Assembly: GCA_963813195.1 (NCBI GenBank) | Contig: CAWEYC010000034.1 | Coordinates: 186,001-250,000 of the forward strand | Direction: 5' to 3' | DNA length: 64,000 nt | DNA from: Roseiarcus sp963813195 | GTDB lineage: Bacteria > Pseudomonadota > Alphaproteobacteria > Rhizobiales > Beijerinckiaceae | Shown here: one piece after another, positions 43,905-52,698 of the stretch | Numbering within the stretch: position 1 is the stretch's first letter | Layout of the letters: each line of letters opens with the position of its first letter | The notes under the pieces: model-generated | What the model was told of the DNA's origin: nothing | What the model saw: the letters and a program-made list of their open reading frames with translations, nothing else | Database searches by the model: none | Translations under genes and position numbers: made by a program

Positions 43905-45704
43905 TCATCGCCCGGTGAACCCATCGGCGGACCAATCCTCGCTGCCGACGCCGTGGTGAGTGAAGAAGAGGCCACCTGGGTCGTATTTCGCTTTGACCGC
44001 ACGCAGGCGCGGATAGTTCGATCCCCAAAACGCATCTTGCCACGCGGCGTTGAAGTAATTGCTCTCAGACACATAGGAGCCAGCGTCCGGGGCGATCCGG
44101 CGCAGTTCGGCGGCGGCCTGGTCGATCGCTTGCGCATCTTGCCGCGCCGCTACCGCATCGAGGGCGGGCCGCGGCAGGCCAGGATAGCGCGGACCCTCCC
44201 CGCCGGCGATGATCGCCAGCGCGAAGGCCTCGGTCATCCCGGGATTGGTCGCCGTGTCCCTCGCGGCGGCGATCGCTTCGTCCGGCGCGCCAGCCAGTCC
44301 CTTGTTGAAATGCAGGCCGACCTTCTTGTGGCGGCTGGCGGCGATGAGCGCGTCCGCGAGGCGGCCCCGCTCCGCGTCTTGCAGCAAGGTTGCGGGCAAC
44401 CAGAGCAACTCGTAGCCGTGCAGGAACATGCCGACCTGCTCCTGATCGCCGCGCCACCAGCCATGAAAATTGGGTGCGCCCGCGCGCGGATCGGCGACCA
44501 TGAGACGATTGCCCGCCACGTCCCAAAAGCGCCGCGCCGGCAGCGCGCCGGCGCCGTGGCTCGCGCTGAGCGCAAAGTCTTGCGGGGAGGCTGCGGCCCA
44601 GTCGAAGAACGGCTGCCAGACCGCGCGCGCCTGCGCATTGTCGAGGCCTTGGCAGACCATCGACAGGGTCAGCGTATTTTCCGGTCCGAGCGCGATCTGT
44701 TCGCCCCAGTGCGGATTGAAGAGATTGTCGACATAGAAGCCGAGGAAGCGCGCAATCAGCCGGCGAAACGCATCGTCCGATTGCGCCTTGATCGATCCCC
44801 AGACGCCGCCAAGGAACGCCGGCAACTCATGCGTGCGCAGCGTCACGCGCGTGACCACGCCCCAGCTTCCGCCGCCGCCACCCTTGAGCGCCCAGAACAG
44901 ATCCGGATTCGTGCAGGCGTTGGCAATGCGAACCGCGCCGTCAGCGGTGACGATCTCGGCTTCGAGCAGGCCGGCGGCCGCGGCGCCAAACCCCTTCGAG
45001 AAGCTGCCGAAGCCGCCGCTTTGAATCAGTCCCGCGACGCCGACGTCGGCGCACCCGCCGCCTTGCACATAGCGACCGGCCTCGCTCGTGACGGCGTGGT
45101 AGAGGTCGATCCACACCGCGCCAGCTTCTGCGGTGACCGCGGGAGAGGGCGCGATCGTCCCCTCGCAACCTCGTGGCGTAAAAGCGTCATGCAGCGTCAC
45201 CTTGTTCATCGCGCGTGTCCATATCAGCAGCGAATCGGGCGCGTTCGAGGTGCCCTGATAGCTGTGGCCCGCGCCCTTCACGACGAGGCGCAGATTATTG
45301 TCGCGCGCGAAATTCACCGCCGCCGCGACATCGCCGCTCGACCTCGCCTTCACCGCATAGGCGCTGGGCGCGGGCGTCCACGCGTCCAGCCAGCCGGAAA
45401 CCTGAGTGCCGCCTGGCTGGTCGCCGAGATAGAATGGATTCTGGATATTCGCGACGGCGTCGACGCAAGGCGCGCCCTTGGGATCGGTCGCGCAGGCGCC
45501 GAACGGGGAGGGCGCGGCGATCAGATTGCCGCCGATCGCCTCGTTCAACTTGGCCCAACTCGCCGCGCTCGGCCAAGCGGCGTCGCCGGGTCGGACACGG
45601 CTGGACGCGGACGCGGCGGCGGCGTTGGCCGCGACCCGGAACAGGAAGTCTGGTTGCAGGGCGACGACCGCCGCCATCCCCTTGAGCATGTCTCTTCTCA
45701 GCAT
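43905..45704 (-). CDS. Exported bicovalent-FAD oxidase (berberine-bridge-enzyme family)
   Basis: A 599-residue flavoenzyme. The N-terminus MLRRDMLKGMAAVVALQP resembles a twin-arginine signal (RRDMLK), so it is probably exported folded by Tat. The FAD-linked domain has VVKGAGHSYQGTSN, whose His can bind FAD covalently, and VQGGGCADVGVAGLIQSGGF, whose Cys provides the second covalent link, the mark of BBE-like oxidases. The C-terminal BBE motif is NYPRLRAVKAKYDPGGLF. Such enzymes oxidise sugars, alkaloids or alcohols with oxygen or a quinone as acceptor; the substrate here is unknown. Length fits the family. The start at 45704 was chosen over 45722. Confidence 0.92.
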   Translation of the reverse strand: MLRRDMLKGMAAVVALQPDFLFRVAANAAAASASSRVRPGDAAWPSAASWAKLNEAIGGNLIAAPSPFGACATDPKGAPCVDAVANIQNPFYLGDQPGGTQVSGWLDAWTPAPSAYAVKARSSGDVAAAVNFARDNNLRLVVKGAGHSYQGTSNAPDSLLIWTRAMNKVTLHDAFTPRGCEGTIAPSPAVTAEAGAVWIDLYHAVTSEAGRYVQGGGCADVGVAGLIQSGGFGSFSKGFGAAAAGLLEAEIVTADGAVRIANACTNPDLFWALKGGGGGSWGVVTRVTLRTHELPAFLGGVWGSIKAQSDDAFRRLIARFLGFYVDNLFNPHWGEQIALGPENTLTLSMVCQGLDNAQARAVWQPFFDWAAASPQDFALSASHGAGALPARRFWDVAGNRLMVADPRAGAPNFHGWWRGDQEQVGMFLHGYELLWLPATLLQDAERGRLADALIAASRHKKVGLHFNKGLAGAPDEAIAAARDTATNPGMTEAFALAIIAGGEGPRYPGLPRPALDAVAARQDAQAIDQAAAELRRIAPDAGSYVSESNYFNAAWQDAFWGSNYPRLRAVKAKYDPGGLFFTHHGVGSEDWSADGFTGR

Positions 45705-46234
45705 TTCCCACCTTTGCTCCACGGGCTCGATCCCTTAGGTTGCAACGGTTGCGACGATGAGACCGAGCCTGCCCACATCCGCCGAACGCTTGAGTTGCAG
45801 CGCCTGAACGAGGCGTTCGGGCTGCGGCTATCCTGTTCGCCCTCCTAAACCGGCCTGCGGTTAATCTTGCAAGGCGTCGATCCGGCGATGTTGGAGGCGG
45901 CGTTTCGACGGCGCGCGCCTTCAATTTCAGCGCCAACCGCGACGGAGAGGGTCGGGTGGCGATCGCCGTCGACCGAGATCGCGTTCTGGGTTTCTTCCGC
46001 TTCCAACCAGACGCCCGAGCGTCGGGTCCGCGCTGGACGACAGATTGGCGAGCCCACTTCGATTGGTGTCTCAGCGCTTCTTACCATGAGGCGGAAGCCG
46101 AAAGAAACGCGCGTAAAGGAGTCCTGGACGACAATAGCTTTCGCCGCGCCAATGTCTTTCGCCGCCGCTTTCCCGATCCATATTCTATCTCGGCGTCACG
46201 CGTCGAGCGGAATTCTGGATCGAAGGAGTTTGCG
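45705..46234. other. About 530 bases without a convincing gene
   Basis: Open frames on both strands are short and lack motifs. It separates the divergent oxidase and hydrolase genes and probably contains their promoters. No clear -35/-10 pair stands out to the eye. Confidence 0.45.
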
Positions 46235-47008
46235 ATGCACCCGAGGAGCACAACCGTCGCGGCGGCAATCTGCCTTGCAGCAATCGCCGCCGGAGCCCCC
46301 GCCGCCAATGCGCAAACGACGGCGCCGGTGAAGGCGCGCAACGTCGTGCTTGTCCACGGCGCGTGGGCGGATGGGTCCAGTTGGGAGAAGGTCATTCCAA
46401 TTCTGCAGGCTGCGGGATTGCGAGTGACCTCGGTCCAAAATCCCCTGACTTCGCTCGCCGACTCCGACGCCGCCGCGCGCCGCGCCCTGGCGCTGCAGGA
46501 CGGCCCGACGGTGCTGGCCGGCCATTCCTGGAGCGGCACTGTCGTCAGCGACGTCGGTATGGATCCAAAAGTCACGGCGCTCGTCTATGTCGCGGCGCGG
46601 GCGCCCGACGCCGGGGAGGACTTCGTCGCGCTTTCCGGCCGATTCCCGACCATGCCGGTTCGGGCGGGCGTGGCGGCGCATGACGGATTCACGCGGCTCA
46701 CCGAGGACGCGTTCATGAACTATTTCGCCAATGGGCTCCCGCGCGAACAGGCCGAGGTTCTCTACGCGGTGCAAGAGCCGACCGCGGTCGCTTTGTTCGG
46801 TCAGCGCACGACGACGGCGGCTTGGCGCACCAAGCCTACCTTCTATGCCGTCTCGAAGAACGACATGACGATCTCTCCGGATCTCGAGCGGTTTCTGGCG
46901 AAGCGCATGAAGGCCACGACGATCGAGGTCGAAGCGGGCCATCTCTCGTTGATCTCCCAGCCCGAGGAAATCGCCGACCTGATCCTCAAAGCGGCAGGGA
47001 ATAAGTAA
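46235..47008 (+). CDS. Secreted alpha/beta hydrolase
   Basis: A 257-residue protein with a signal peptide (cleaved after ANAQ) and an alpha/beta-hydrolase fold: ARNVVLVHGAWADGSSWEKV (oxyanion His-Gly), the nucleophile elbow VLAGHSWSGTVVSD, KNDMTISPDLERFL with a likely acid, and the catalytic His in VEAGHLSLISQPEEIADLIL. This short-loop type resembles plant-esterase/EstC-like hydrolases that act on small esters. The strong AAGGAG ribosome-binding site defines the start. It is divergent from the FAD oxidase; they might share a substrate pathway, but nothing proves it. Confidence 0.92.
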   Translation: MHPRSTTVAAAICLAAIAAGAPAANAQTTAPVKARNVVLVHGAWADGSSWEKVIPILQAAGLRVTSVQNPLTSLADSDAAARRALALQDGPTVLAGHSWSGTVVSDVGMDPKVTALVYVAARAPDAGEDFVALSGRFPTMPVRAGVAAHDGFTRLTEDAFMNYFANGLPREQAEVLYAVQEPTAVALFGQRTTTAAWRTKPTFYAVSKNDMTISPDLERFLAKRMKATTIEVEAGHLSLISQPEEIADLILKAAGNK

Positions 47009-47103
47009 TGGAAGCGCCGTCGATCTGTGTCGCGGGCGCTACCTTGCAATTCCCACGCAAAGCGGGAATCCCGACGTGGCGGTCGCCGCACCGACCGAAG
47101 GCA

Positions 47104-48222
47104 TCACGAAAAGCGCGCCAGCCCGAATGCGAGGCGATCCATGCGGTTGTTCGGCACGACGCCGTGCGGCAGCGTCATGCGCGCATTCTCGGAACCGAGC
47201 GAGCTGAACATACGGAAGGTGTTTCGCCCGGCGGCCTTGGCGGCGTAGAGAGCGGCGTCGGCCTTTTTGAACAGCTCGACCGGATTCGATGTGTCGACGC
47301 GCGCTATCCCCACCGAAGCTCCGACTTTGAACGGCCAATCGCAGCCTTCCATCGGCTCCCTCAGGGCCTCGACGATGTGCCCGGCGATCTCCTCGATCTC
47401 GTCCTGAGTGAGATCGGGGCCCAACAGGACGGCGAATTCGTCGCCGCCGATCCGCGCGACAAAATTGGGTTCATGGCATACGTCCGTGAGGCGTTGCGCA
47501 ACGCTCCTTAGGTACTCATCGCCAAGCGCGTGCCCGAACGTGTCGTTGATCTGCTTGAACCCGTCGAGATCGATGAGAAGCAGCGCGCTGAACGGAGCCC
47601 CCTCGGCTTGGCGCTCCTCGAGGCCGCAAAGCCTGGCTTGAAACGAGCTGCGATTGGCCACCCCGGTCAGAACGTCGAAATCCGCGAGGTATCGCATGCG
47701 CTCATAAAGGGTCTTTTCCTCGGTGATGTCCTGCTTCATCCCGAATATTCGGACCGCGGCGCCGTTTTCGCATTCGACAGTGGCGGTCAACCGAATCCAG
47801 CGCCGCCGCCCCTTCGCCGTCGTGATCTCGGCGTCCAGAATGAACCCGCTGCGCTCGGCGATCGCTTTGCTGCGGGCCGCCTCGAGCGTCTGCAGCGACT
47901 CGGGCGAATAGAATTTGAGGATTTGCTCGCGAACGGGAGTCAAATCGCGCGGCAGTTCAAAGATTTCGTAGACCTGGTCGGTCCACGTCAGCGTCTCATC
48001 GGGAAGACTGCATTCCCAGACGCCAATTCTTGCCGCCGCCGAGGCGCGCTCGAAGATTTTCCGGCTGTGCGCCAGGGACGCCGCCTGCTGGCGGATGAGG
48101 CGAGCCTGCGCTTCCAATTCACTTTGCAACCGCCCGATCTCGACCGCGCTCCGGCCGAAATCGATGTCCCGCAGCACATGCGGTTCCGCAGACGCTACGT
48201 GATGCCGTTGGGTAGCGGACAT
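47104..48222 (-). CDS. Diguanylate cyclase with PAS domain
   Basis: A 372-residue cytoplasmic enzyme making cyclic-di-GMP. A short coiled coil (about residues 25-60, IGRLQSELEAQARLIRQQAA) leads to a PAS domain with PAC motif (about 60-172, ending RIFGMKQDITEEKTLYERM), then a GGDEF domain (about 178-340). The active-site motif is intact (RIGGDEFAVLL, 257-267) with LLIDLDGFKQINDTFGHALG before it. The RxxD inhibitory site normally just upstream is absent (CHEP), so product inhibition is probably lost. The PAS domain should sense a small ligand or redox state. The gene stands alone between the hydrolase and argC. Confidence 0.94.
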   Translation of the reverse strand: MSATQRHHVASAEPHVLRDIDFGRSAVEIGRLQSELEAQARLIRQQAASLAHSRKIFERASAAARIGVWECSLPDETLTWTDQVYEIFELPRDLTPVREQILKFYSPESLQTLEAARSKAIAERSGFILDAEITTAKGRRRWIRLTATVECENGAAVRIFGMKQDITEEKTLYERMRYLADFDVLTGVANRSSFQARLCGLEERQAEGAPFSALLLIDLDGFKQINDTFGHALGDEYLRSVAQRLTDVCHEPNFVARIGGDEFAVLLGPDLTQDEIEEIAGHIVEALREPMEGCDWPFKVGASVGIARVDTSNPVELFKKADAALYAAKAAGRNTFRMFSSLGSENARMTLPHGVVPNNRMDRLAFGLARFS

Positions 48223-48628
48223 TTTCAGCTCGGTTTCTTCAGGCGTATCGCTGTCCTAAACGATGGGGCGAAATATCTTAACACTTGCATAAATGACCCC
48301 AGAGGAATCTGGGGCAGTTTGGGCCGAGGTTTAACTTGGACACTACGGAATTAACAGTAGAGCCCGGTCGGTCTGTTATAAGTCGACAATCCTGTCGGTC
48401 GCGGGCCGCGCGGGAACATCGCGGCCACCCTGGGTCAAGCGGAATCCACCGCGCTCCAGGAGGTCCTCTGTCCTTCCTCCCGGAGCCGGGCGCGGCCCCC
48501 TTGACGCCGTCGCGTCGATGTAGCAAATACCGCGGATGATCGCTCTTCGACTCCGCCGACGCTGACCGCATTTCCCTCGCGAGGCCCTTGCGCCGCGCGC
48601 CGCGTTGACCTGAACCTTCGAGACGATC
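48223..48628. other. Intergenic region before argC, with a GNRA hairpin
   Basis: No gene. A hairpin CCCCAGA-GGAA-TCTGGGG (48297-48314) is followed by GGTTTAACTTGGACAC. Sequences of this style occur at the ends of some IS21-like elements, so it may be a leftover end of a lost insertion, but I cannot verify it. Confidence 0.45.
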
Positions 48629-49552
48629 ATGCCTGCCAATATTTTCATCGACGGCGAAGCTGGAACGACGGGTCTGCAAATCCGCGACAAGCTCGCGGAC
48701 GTGCGGGGCGTCGTTTTGCACAGCCTGGCGCCTGAACAGCGCAAGGACGGCGCGGCGAAGCTGCGCCTGATGGGCGAGGTCGACTTCGTGATCCTCTGCC
48801 TGCCCGACGAGGCGGCGAAGGAGACCGCGGCGATGATCGACGCGATGGGCGATCGTGCGCCGCGCGTCATCGACGCGTCTTCGGCGCATCGCGTCGCGCC
48901 GGGTTGGACTTACGGCTTTCCCGAGCTGATTCCGGGGCAGGCGCAAGCGATCGCGCGAGCCCGCAAAGTGACCAACCCGGGTTGCCACGCCACCGGCGCG
49001 ATCGCCTTGCTGCGCCCGCTGACCGCCGCCGGCCTCCTGGCCAAGGACATGGGCGTCTCGATCGGTTCGGTCAGCGGCTATTCCGGCGGCGGCAAGTCGA
49101 TGATCGAGGCCTACGAGAGCGGTCGCGCGCCGCCCTTCGAGCTCTATGGACTGGGCCTCGAACACAAGCACATGCCGGAAATACACCTCTATTCCGGCCT
49201 CGCCGCGCGTCCCCTGTTCGTCCCCAGCATCGGCAATTTCCGCCAGGGGATGCTCGTCAGCGTCCCCCTGCAACTCGACGCTCTCGCCGGCAAGCCGACC
49301 GGCGCCGACCTTCGCGCGGCCTTGAACGAGCATTATCGCGGCCAGCGCTATGTGAGCGTGGCGAGCGAGGCCGAGACGGCGAAGCAGCTTCGTCTGGAGC
49401 CAGAATCGCTCAACGGAACCAACGATATGCACATCCACGTCTACGCCAACGAGGCGCGCCGCCAGGCCGTCCTGGTGGCCAAGCTCGACAATCTCGGCAA
49501 GGGCGCGTCGGGCGCCGCGGTGCAGAATCTCGCGTTGATGTCGGGTCTTTAA
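48629..49552 (+). CDS. argC: N-acetyl-gamma-glutamyl-phosphate reductase
   Basis: The enzyme catalyses the third step of arginine synthesis. This is the shorter type-2 form (307 residues). MPANIFIDGEAGTTGLQIRD begins the nucleotide fold, FVILCLPDEAAKETAAMIDA and VIDASSAHRVAPGWTYGFPE follow. The catalytic Cys lies in KVTNPGCHATGAIALLRPLT. SVSGYSGGGKSMIEAYE and the His of LEHKHMPEIHLYSGL are conserved. In related genomes argC follows rplM-rpsI; here about 6 kb of other genes separate them. Confidence 0.96.
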   Translation: MPANIFIDGEAGTTGLQIRDKLADVRGVVLHSLAPEQRKDGAAKLRLMGEVDFVILCLPDEAAKETAAMIDAMGDRAPRVIDASSAHRVAPGWTYGFPELIPGQAQAIARARKVTNPGCHATGAIALLRPLTAAGLLAKDMGVSIGSVSGYSGGGKSMIEAYESGRAPPFELYGLGLEHKHMPEIHLYSGLAARPLFVPSIGNFRQGMLVSVPLQLDALAGKPTGADLRAALNEHYRGQRYVSVASEAETAKQLRLEPESLNGTNDMHIHVYANEARRQAVLVAKLDNLGKGASGAAVQNLALMSGL

Positions 49553-49866
49553 GCGCTGCGCCAGCGGGTTGTAATCAAACGGAAAACGGCGCGAGCAACG
49601 GTTTCGAGAAGCGCGCCGCCGAGATAGGCGAGGGCGCAACAGAAGGCCGCGGCGGCGATGACGCGCGCCGTCGCATCGCCGGAGAAATCATAGGAGCCGC
49701 CGGCGAGCCAGCGCATCGCCGCCGTGAAGGGCAGGGCGATCAGGACCAGCCAAATGTCGGCGAGCCATTGCCCCGCTTTGCCGAGGAAGTCGACATAGGC
49801 CGCGACGAAGGCGGCCGCATAGAGCGCAGCGAAAATCGCCCCAAGCGCCGATCCCATCGCCCTCAT
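49549..49866 (-). CDS. Small three-helix membrane protein
   Basis: A 105-residue protein with about three hydrophobic segments: ALGAIFAALYAAAFVAAYVD, WLVLIALPFTAAMRWLAGG and ARVIAAAAFCCALAYLGGAL. No family is recognised. Short charged loops lie between. It ends overlapping the argC stop by four bases on the opposite strand. The well-formed hydrophobic periodicity supports it as a gene. Confidence 0.65.
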   Translation of the reverse strand: MRAMGSALGAIFAALYAAAFVAAYVDFLGKAGQWLADIWLVLIALPFTAAMRWLAGGSYDFSGDATARVIAAAAFCCALAYLGGALLETVARAVFRLITTRWRSA

Positions 49867-50018
49867 CGCGGCGCTCCCTCACTTCGCTTCGGGCGCGGAA
49901 CCCTGACGCCCGGTCGCGGCGAGCGCATCGTATGGGAAAAACTCTCGCCATCCCGGCAATCCACGCGGCGTTGAAAGTCGAAATGTTCAATCTCAGTCAT
50001 GACGGCGCGGCGTACGGA

Positions 50019-50064
50019 CGATTGCTTCGCAATCGCCTTGGGGTGGCCGGGACGAGCCCGGCCA
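50019..50064. repeat. REP-like twin hairpin
   Basis: Two adjacent hairpins: CGATTG-CTTCG-CAATCG (50019-50035) and TGGCCGGG-ACGAG-CCCGGCCA (50044-50064). The second is typical of short dispersed intergenic repeats in Alphaproteobacteria. It lies between two minus-strand genes and may also end the transcript of the FAH-family gene. Confidence 0.65.
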
Positions 50065-50123
50065 TAACGGGGTTACCTTCTCGGAGCTTTCTTCAATGAG
50101 CGGCCCTCATTGAGTTTCGCGCC

Positions 50124-50984
50124 TCACCCGGCGTCCTGGGACCAGGCGACAACGCGCTGCGCCTGCTGTCCCAAACCGTCGATGCCGAGCGAGATCGTAT
50201 CGCCCGCCTTGAGGAAGCGCGGCGGCTTCATGCCGTTGCCGACGCCGGGCGGGGTGCCGGTGGTGATGATGTCGCCGGGTTCGAGGATCATGAAATGCGA
50301 GGTGTAGGAGACCAGCGTGCGGACGTCGAAAATCATCGTCGCGGTCGAGCCGCTCTGCATGCGCTCGCCATTGACGTCGAGCCACATTCCGAGCTTTTGC
50401 GTATCGGCGATTTCGTCGGCGGTGACCAGCCACGGCCCGAGGGGGCCGAAGGTCGGGCAGCCCTTGCCCTTGATCCATTGGCCGCCGCCGCGCTCGAGCT
50501 GATAGGCGCGTTCGGAGACGTCGTTGCAGATGCAGTACCCAGCGACGTGGTCCAGCGCATCGCGCTCGCTGACATAGCTGGCGCGTGTGCCGATCACGAC
50601 CGCCAGTTCGACTTCCCAATCGGTCTTTTCGGACCCTTTGGGAATCATCACGTCGTCGTTCGGCCCAACGATGCAGGATGGCGCCTTGGTGAAGAGGATC
50701 GGCTCTTTCGGGATCGCCATGCCCAATTCGGCGGCGTGATCGGCGTAGTTCAATCCGACAGCGATGAAATTCCCGACTTTGCTGACGCAGGGTCCCAGGC
50801 GCGGGTTGCCCCGCACCGCCGGCAACGCATCCGGCGTTATCTTGGCGAGCCGCGCGAGAACGCGCGGCGAAAGCGATTCCCCGTGGATGTCGTCGATGAT
50901 TTCGCTTAAGTCGCGAAGCTTGCCGGCGGCGTCGATCAGACCTGGCTTTTCCTTACCTGGTTTTCCATAACGAACAAGCTTCAT
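50124..50984 (-). CDS. Fumarylacetoacetate hydrolase-family protein
   Basis: A 286-residue FAH-fold enzyme, MKLVRYGKPGKEKPGLIDAA at the start. The metal-binding core is SKVGNFIAVGLNYADHAAEL, then KAPSCIVGPNDDVMIPKGSE, DWEVELAVVIGTRASYV and the loop NDVSERAYQLERGGGQWIKG. The length and the N-terminal half fit the 2,4-diketo-3-deoxy-L-fuconate hydrolase/ureidoglycolate-lyase-like group, so it cleaves a C-C or C-O bond of a diketo acid. The ATG at 50984 is preferred to one codon upstream because its distance from GGAGAG is better. Confidence 0.93.
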   Translation of the reverse strand: MKLVRYGKPGKEKPGLIDAAGKLRDLSEIIDDIHGESLSPRVLARLAKITPDALPAVRGNPRLGPCVSKVGNFIAVGLNYADHAAELGMAIPKEPILFTKAPSCIVGPNDDVMIPKGSEKTDWEVELAVVIGTRASYVSERDALDHVAGYCICNDVSERAYQLERGGGQWIKGKGCPTFGPLGPWLVTADEIADTQKLGMWLDVNGERMQSGSTATMIFDVRTLVSYTSHFMILEPGDIITTGTPPGVGNGMKPPRFLKAGDTISLGIDGLGQQAQRVVAWSQDAG

Positions 50985-51369
50985 CATTCTCTCCGTTGGC
51001 GTCGCCTCTTTCGTGCGACTTGGGGCTCGTGGCGTGCGCGCCGCGCGACGGATCAGCCGCTCGACGAATGGCGCCAAGCCATAGCGCAGGGCGGAACGGC
51101 GCACAACGCAACAGCGTTTGACCGGCGAGGATATCCGCTCTCGGACCGCCGCCGTGAAGACGGCAGCCCAAAAAGGGAGTAAGATATTCTTGGCGCGGCG
51201 CGTCAGTAGAGTAGAATGTCTGCCGAAAATTGACGCGTGGCGTGTTTTCCTGTGCGCGCCGAGAGCGGAGCCAACCTGCGGCTGTGGTTTTTTTTCGCTG
51301 CTAGGTTGCGCGGCGCGAAAAGCCGTCTATCTATGTCTTCCTGAGCTTCCAATTCTTTCCAGCCATGAA

Positions 51370-51996
51370 ATGATCAAGACCATGTCGGATCAGGAACGAA
51401 TCGCACTTTTCATCGACGGCGCGAATCTCTATGCTAGCGCCAAATCGCTCGGCTTCGACATCGATTATAAACGTCTCTTGAAAGAGTTCCAAGGAAAGGG
51501 GCGGCTGATTCGCGCGTATTATTACACGGCCCTAGTCGATGACCAGGAGTATTCGTCAATTCGCCCACTAGTCGATTGGCTTGACTACAATGGATATTCT
51601 GTTGTCACCAAGCCGACAAAAGAATTTGTCGATTCGACTGGTCGTCGCAAGGTAAAAGGCAACATGGACATTGAGCTCGCGGTCACCGCAATGGAGATGA
51701 CGACGCATATCGACCACATGGTATTGTTCTCTGGCGATGGCGACTTCCGCTCCCTTGTCGAGGCGGTGCAGCGCCATGGCGTGCGCGTCTCGGTGGTCTC
51801 GACCGTGGCGACCCAACCGCCGATGGTGGCGGACGAATTGCGACGCCAAGCCGATGAATTCGTCGACCTCACTCAATTGATGGCGCGCATCGGTCGCGAC
51901 CCCGGCGAGCGGGCGGCGCGAATGGGCGACGCCAGACGGACCCAGACGTCGTTCGCGCCGAGCCAGCAGCCGGCCGACGAAGCTGGCCGTGAGTAA
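51370..51996 (+). CDS. NYN-domain (LabA-like) putative RNase
   Basis: A protein of about 208 residues of the LabA/DUF88 group of PIN-like NYN nucleases. Acidic active-site motifs are ERIALFIDGANLYASAKSLG, VKGNMDIELAVTAMEM and VLFSGDGDFRSLVEAVQR. NYN proteins are thought to cut structured RNA. The ATG at 51382 is an alternative start. It ends 17 bases before udgB, so the two probably share a transcript. The first two thirds of the gene are near 47% GC by my hand count of three 60-base blocks, against about 68-80% in the last third, an unusual step within one gene. Confidence 0.92.
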   Translation: MIKTMSDQERIALFIDGANLYASAKSLGFDIDYKRLLKEFQGKGRLIRAYYYTALVDDQEYSSIRPLVDWLDYNGYSVVTKPTKEFVDSTGRRKVKGNMDIELAVTAMEMTTHIDHMVLFSGDGDFRSLVEAVQRHGVRVSVVSTVATQPPMVADELRRQADEFVDLTQLMARIGRDPGERAARMGDARRTQTSFAPSQQPADEAGRE

Positions 51997-52013
51997 GCCG
52001 CGAAGCGGGCGTC

Positions 52014-52655
52014 ATGGCTTTTGACTCGAGCCCACCCGCGGATTGTCAGGCGTGCGCGCGCCTGGCTCGATTTCGCGAGGCCAACCGCGTCGCCTATCCC
52101 CAGTGGAGCAATGCGCCGGTCGAATCGTTCGGCGACGGCGACGCGCGCCTTCTTGTCGTCGGCCTGGCCCCGGGCTTGCGCGGCGCCAATCGGACGGGAC
52201 GGCCTTTCACCGGCGATTACGCCGGCGATCTCCTTTACGCGACGCTGTTGGAATTCGGTTTCGCGCGCGGCGCTTATGATCGGCGGCCCGACGACGGGCT
52301 CGCATTGCGCGACTGCGCGATCGTCAACGCCGTGCGTTGCGTTCCGCCCGAGAATAAGCCGACGCCGGCGGAAATCGCCGCCTGCCGGCCGTATCTCGTC
52401 GGCGCGATCCGCGCCTTGCCGCGCCTCAAGGCGATCGTGGCGCTCGGGCGCATCGCCCACGACAGCGCCTTGCGGGCGCTCGGCCTGCGCCTGGCGCAAT
52501 TCCCGTTCGGCCACGGCGCGCGCCATGCCGTCGAAAGCCCGGACGTCGCGCTATTCGATAGTTATCATTGTTCGCGCTACAATACGAACACGGGCGTGTT
52601 GACGCCGGAGATGTTCCGCGCCGTTTTCGCCAACGTGCGCGCGCATCTCGGCTGA
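52014..52655 (+). CDS. udgB: Uracil-DNA glycosylase, family 5 (UDGb)
   Basis: A 213-residue Fe-S glycosylase removing uracil, and in this family also hypoxanthine, from DNA. Family-5 motifs are clear: VVGLAPGLRGANRTGRPFTG (GLAP-type motif without the usual catalytic Asp/Asn), VPPENKPTPAEIAACRP and DSYHCSRYNTNTGVLT. The four cluster cysteines are visible: CQAC near the start, RCVPP and ACRPY. It differs from the UdgX-type enzyme at 266-913. It is downstream of and close to the NYN gene. Confidence 0.94.
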   Translation: MAFDSSPPADCQACARLARFREANRVAYPQWSNAPVESFGDGDARLLVVGLAPGLRGANRTGRPFTGDYAGDLLYATLLEFGFARGAYDRRPDDGLALRDCAIVNAVRCVPPENKPTPAEIAACRPYLVGAIRALPRLKAIVALGRIAHDSALRALGLRLAQFPFGHGARHAVESPDVALFDSYHCSRYNTNTGVLTPEMFRAVFANVRAHLG

Positions 52656-52698
52656 ACAGGCGGCGTATGATGATCGCGTCGATTCGCGGGGGATTTTC

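Noticed and set aside
43714..44043. Minus-strand fragment ending AYLPATLDEVERIGI as a separate gene
   Set aside because: There is no start signal and most of it is a shadow of the oxidase 3' end; it is noted only in the intergenic entry.
43863..45848. 661-codon plus-strand frame over the FAD oxidase
   Set aside because: It is the antisense shadow of a gene with clear FAD-binding and BBE motifs; its translation has no recognisable family.
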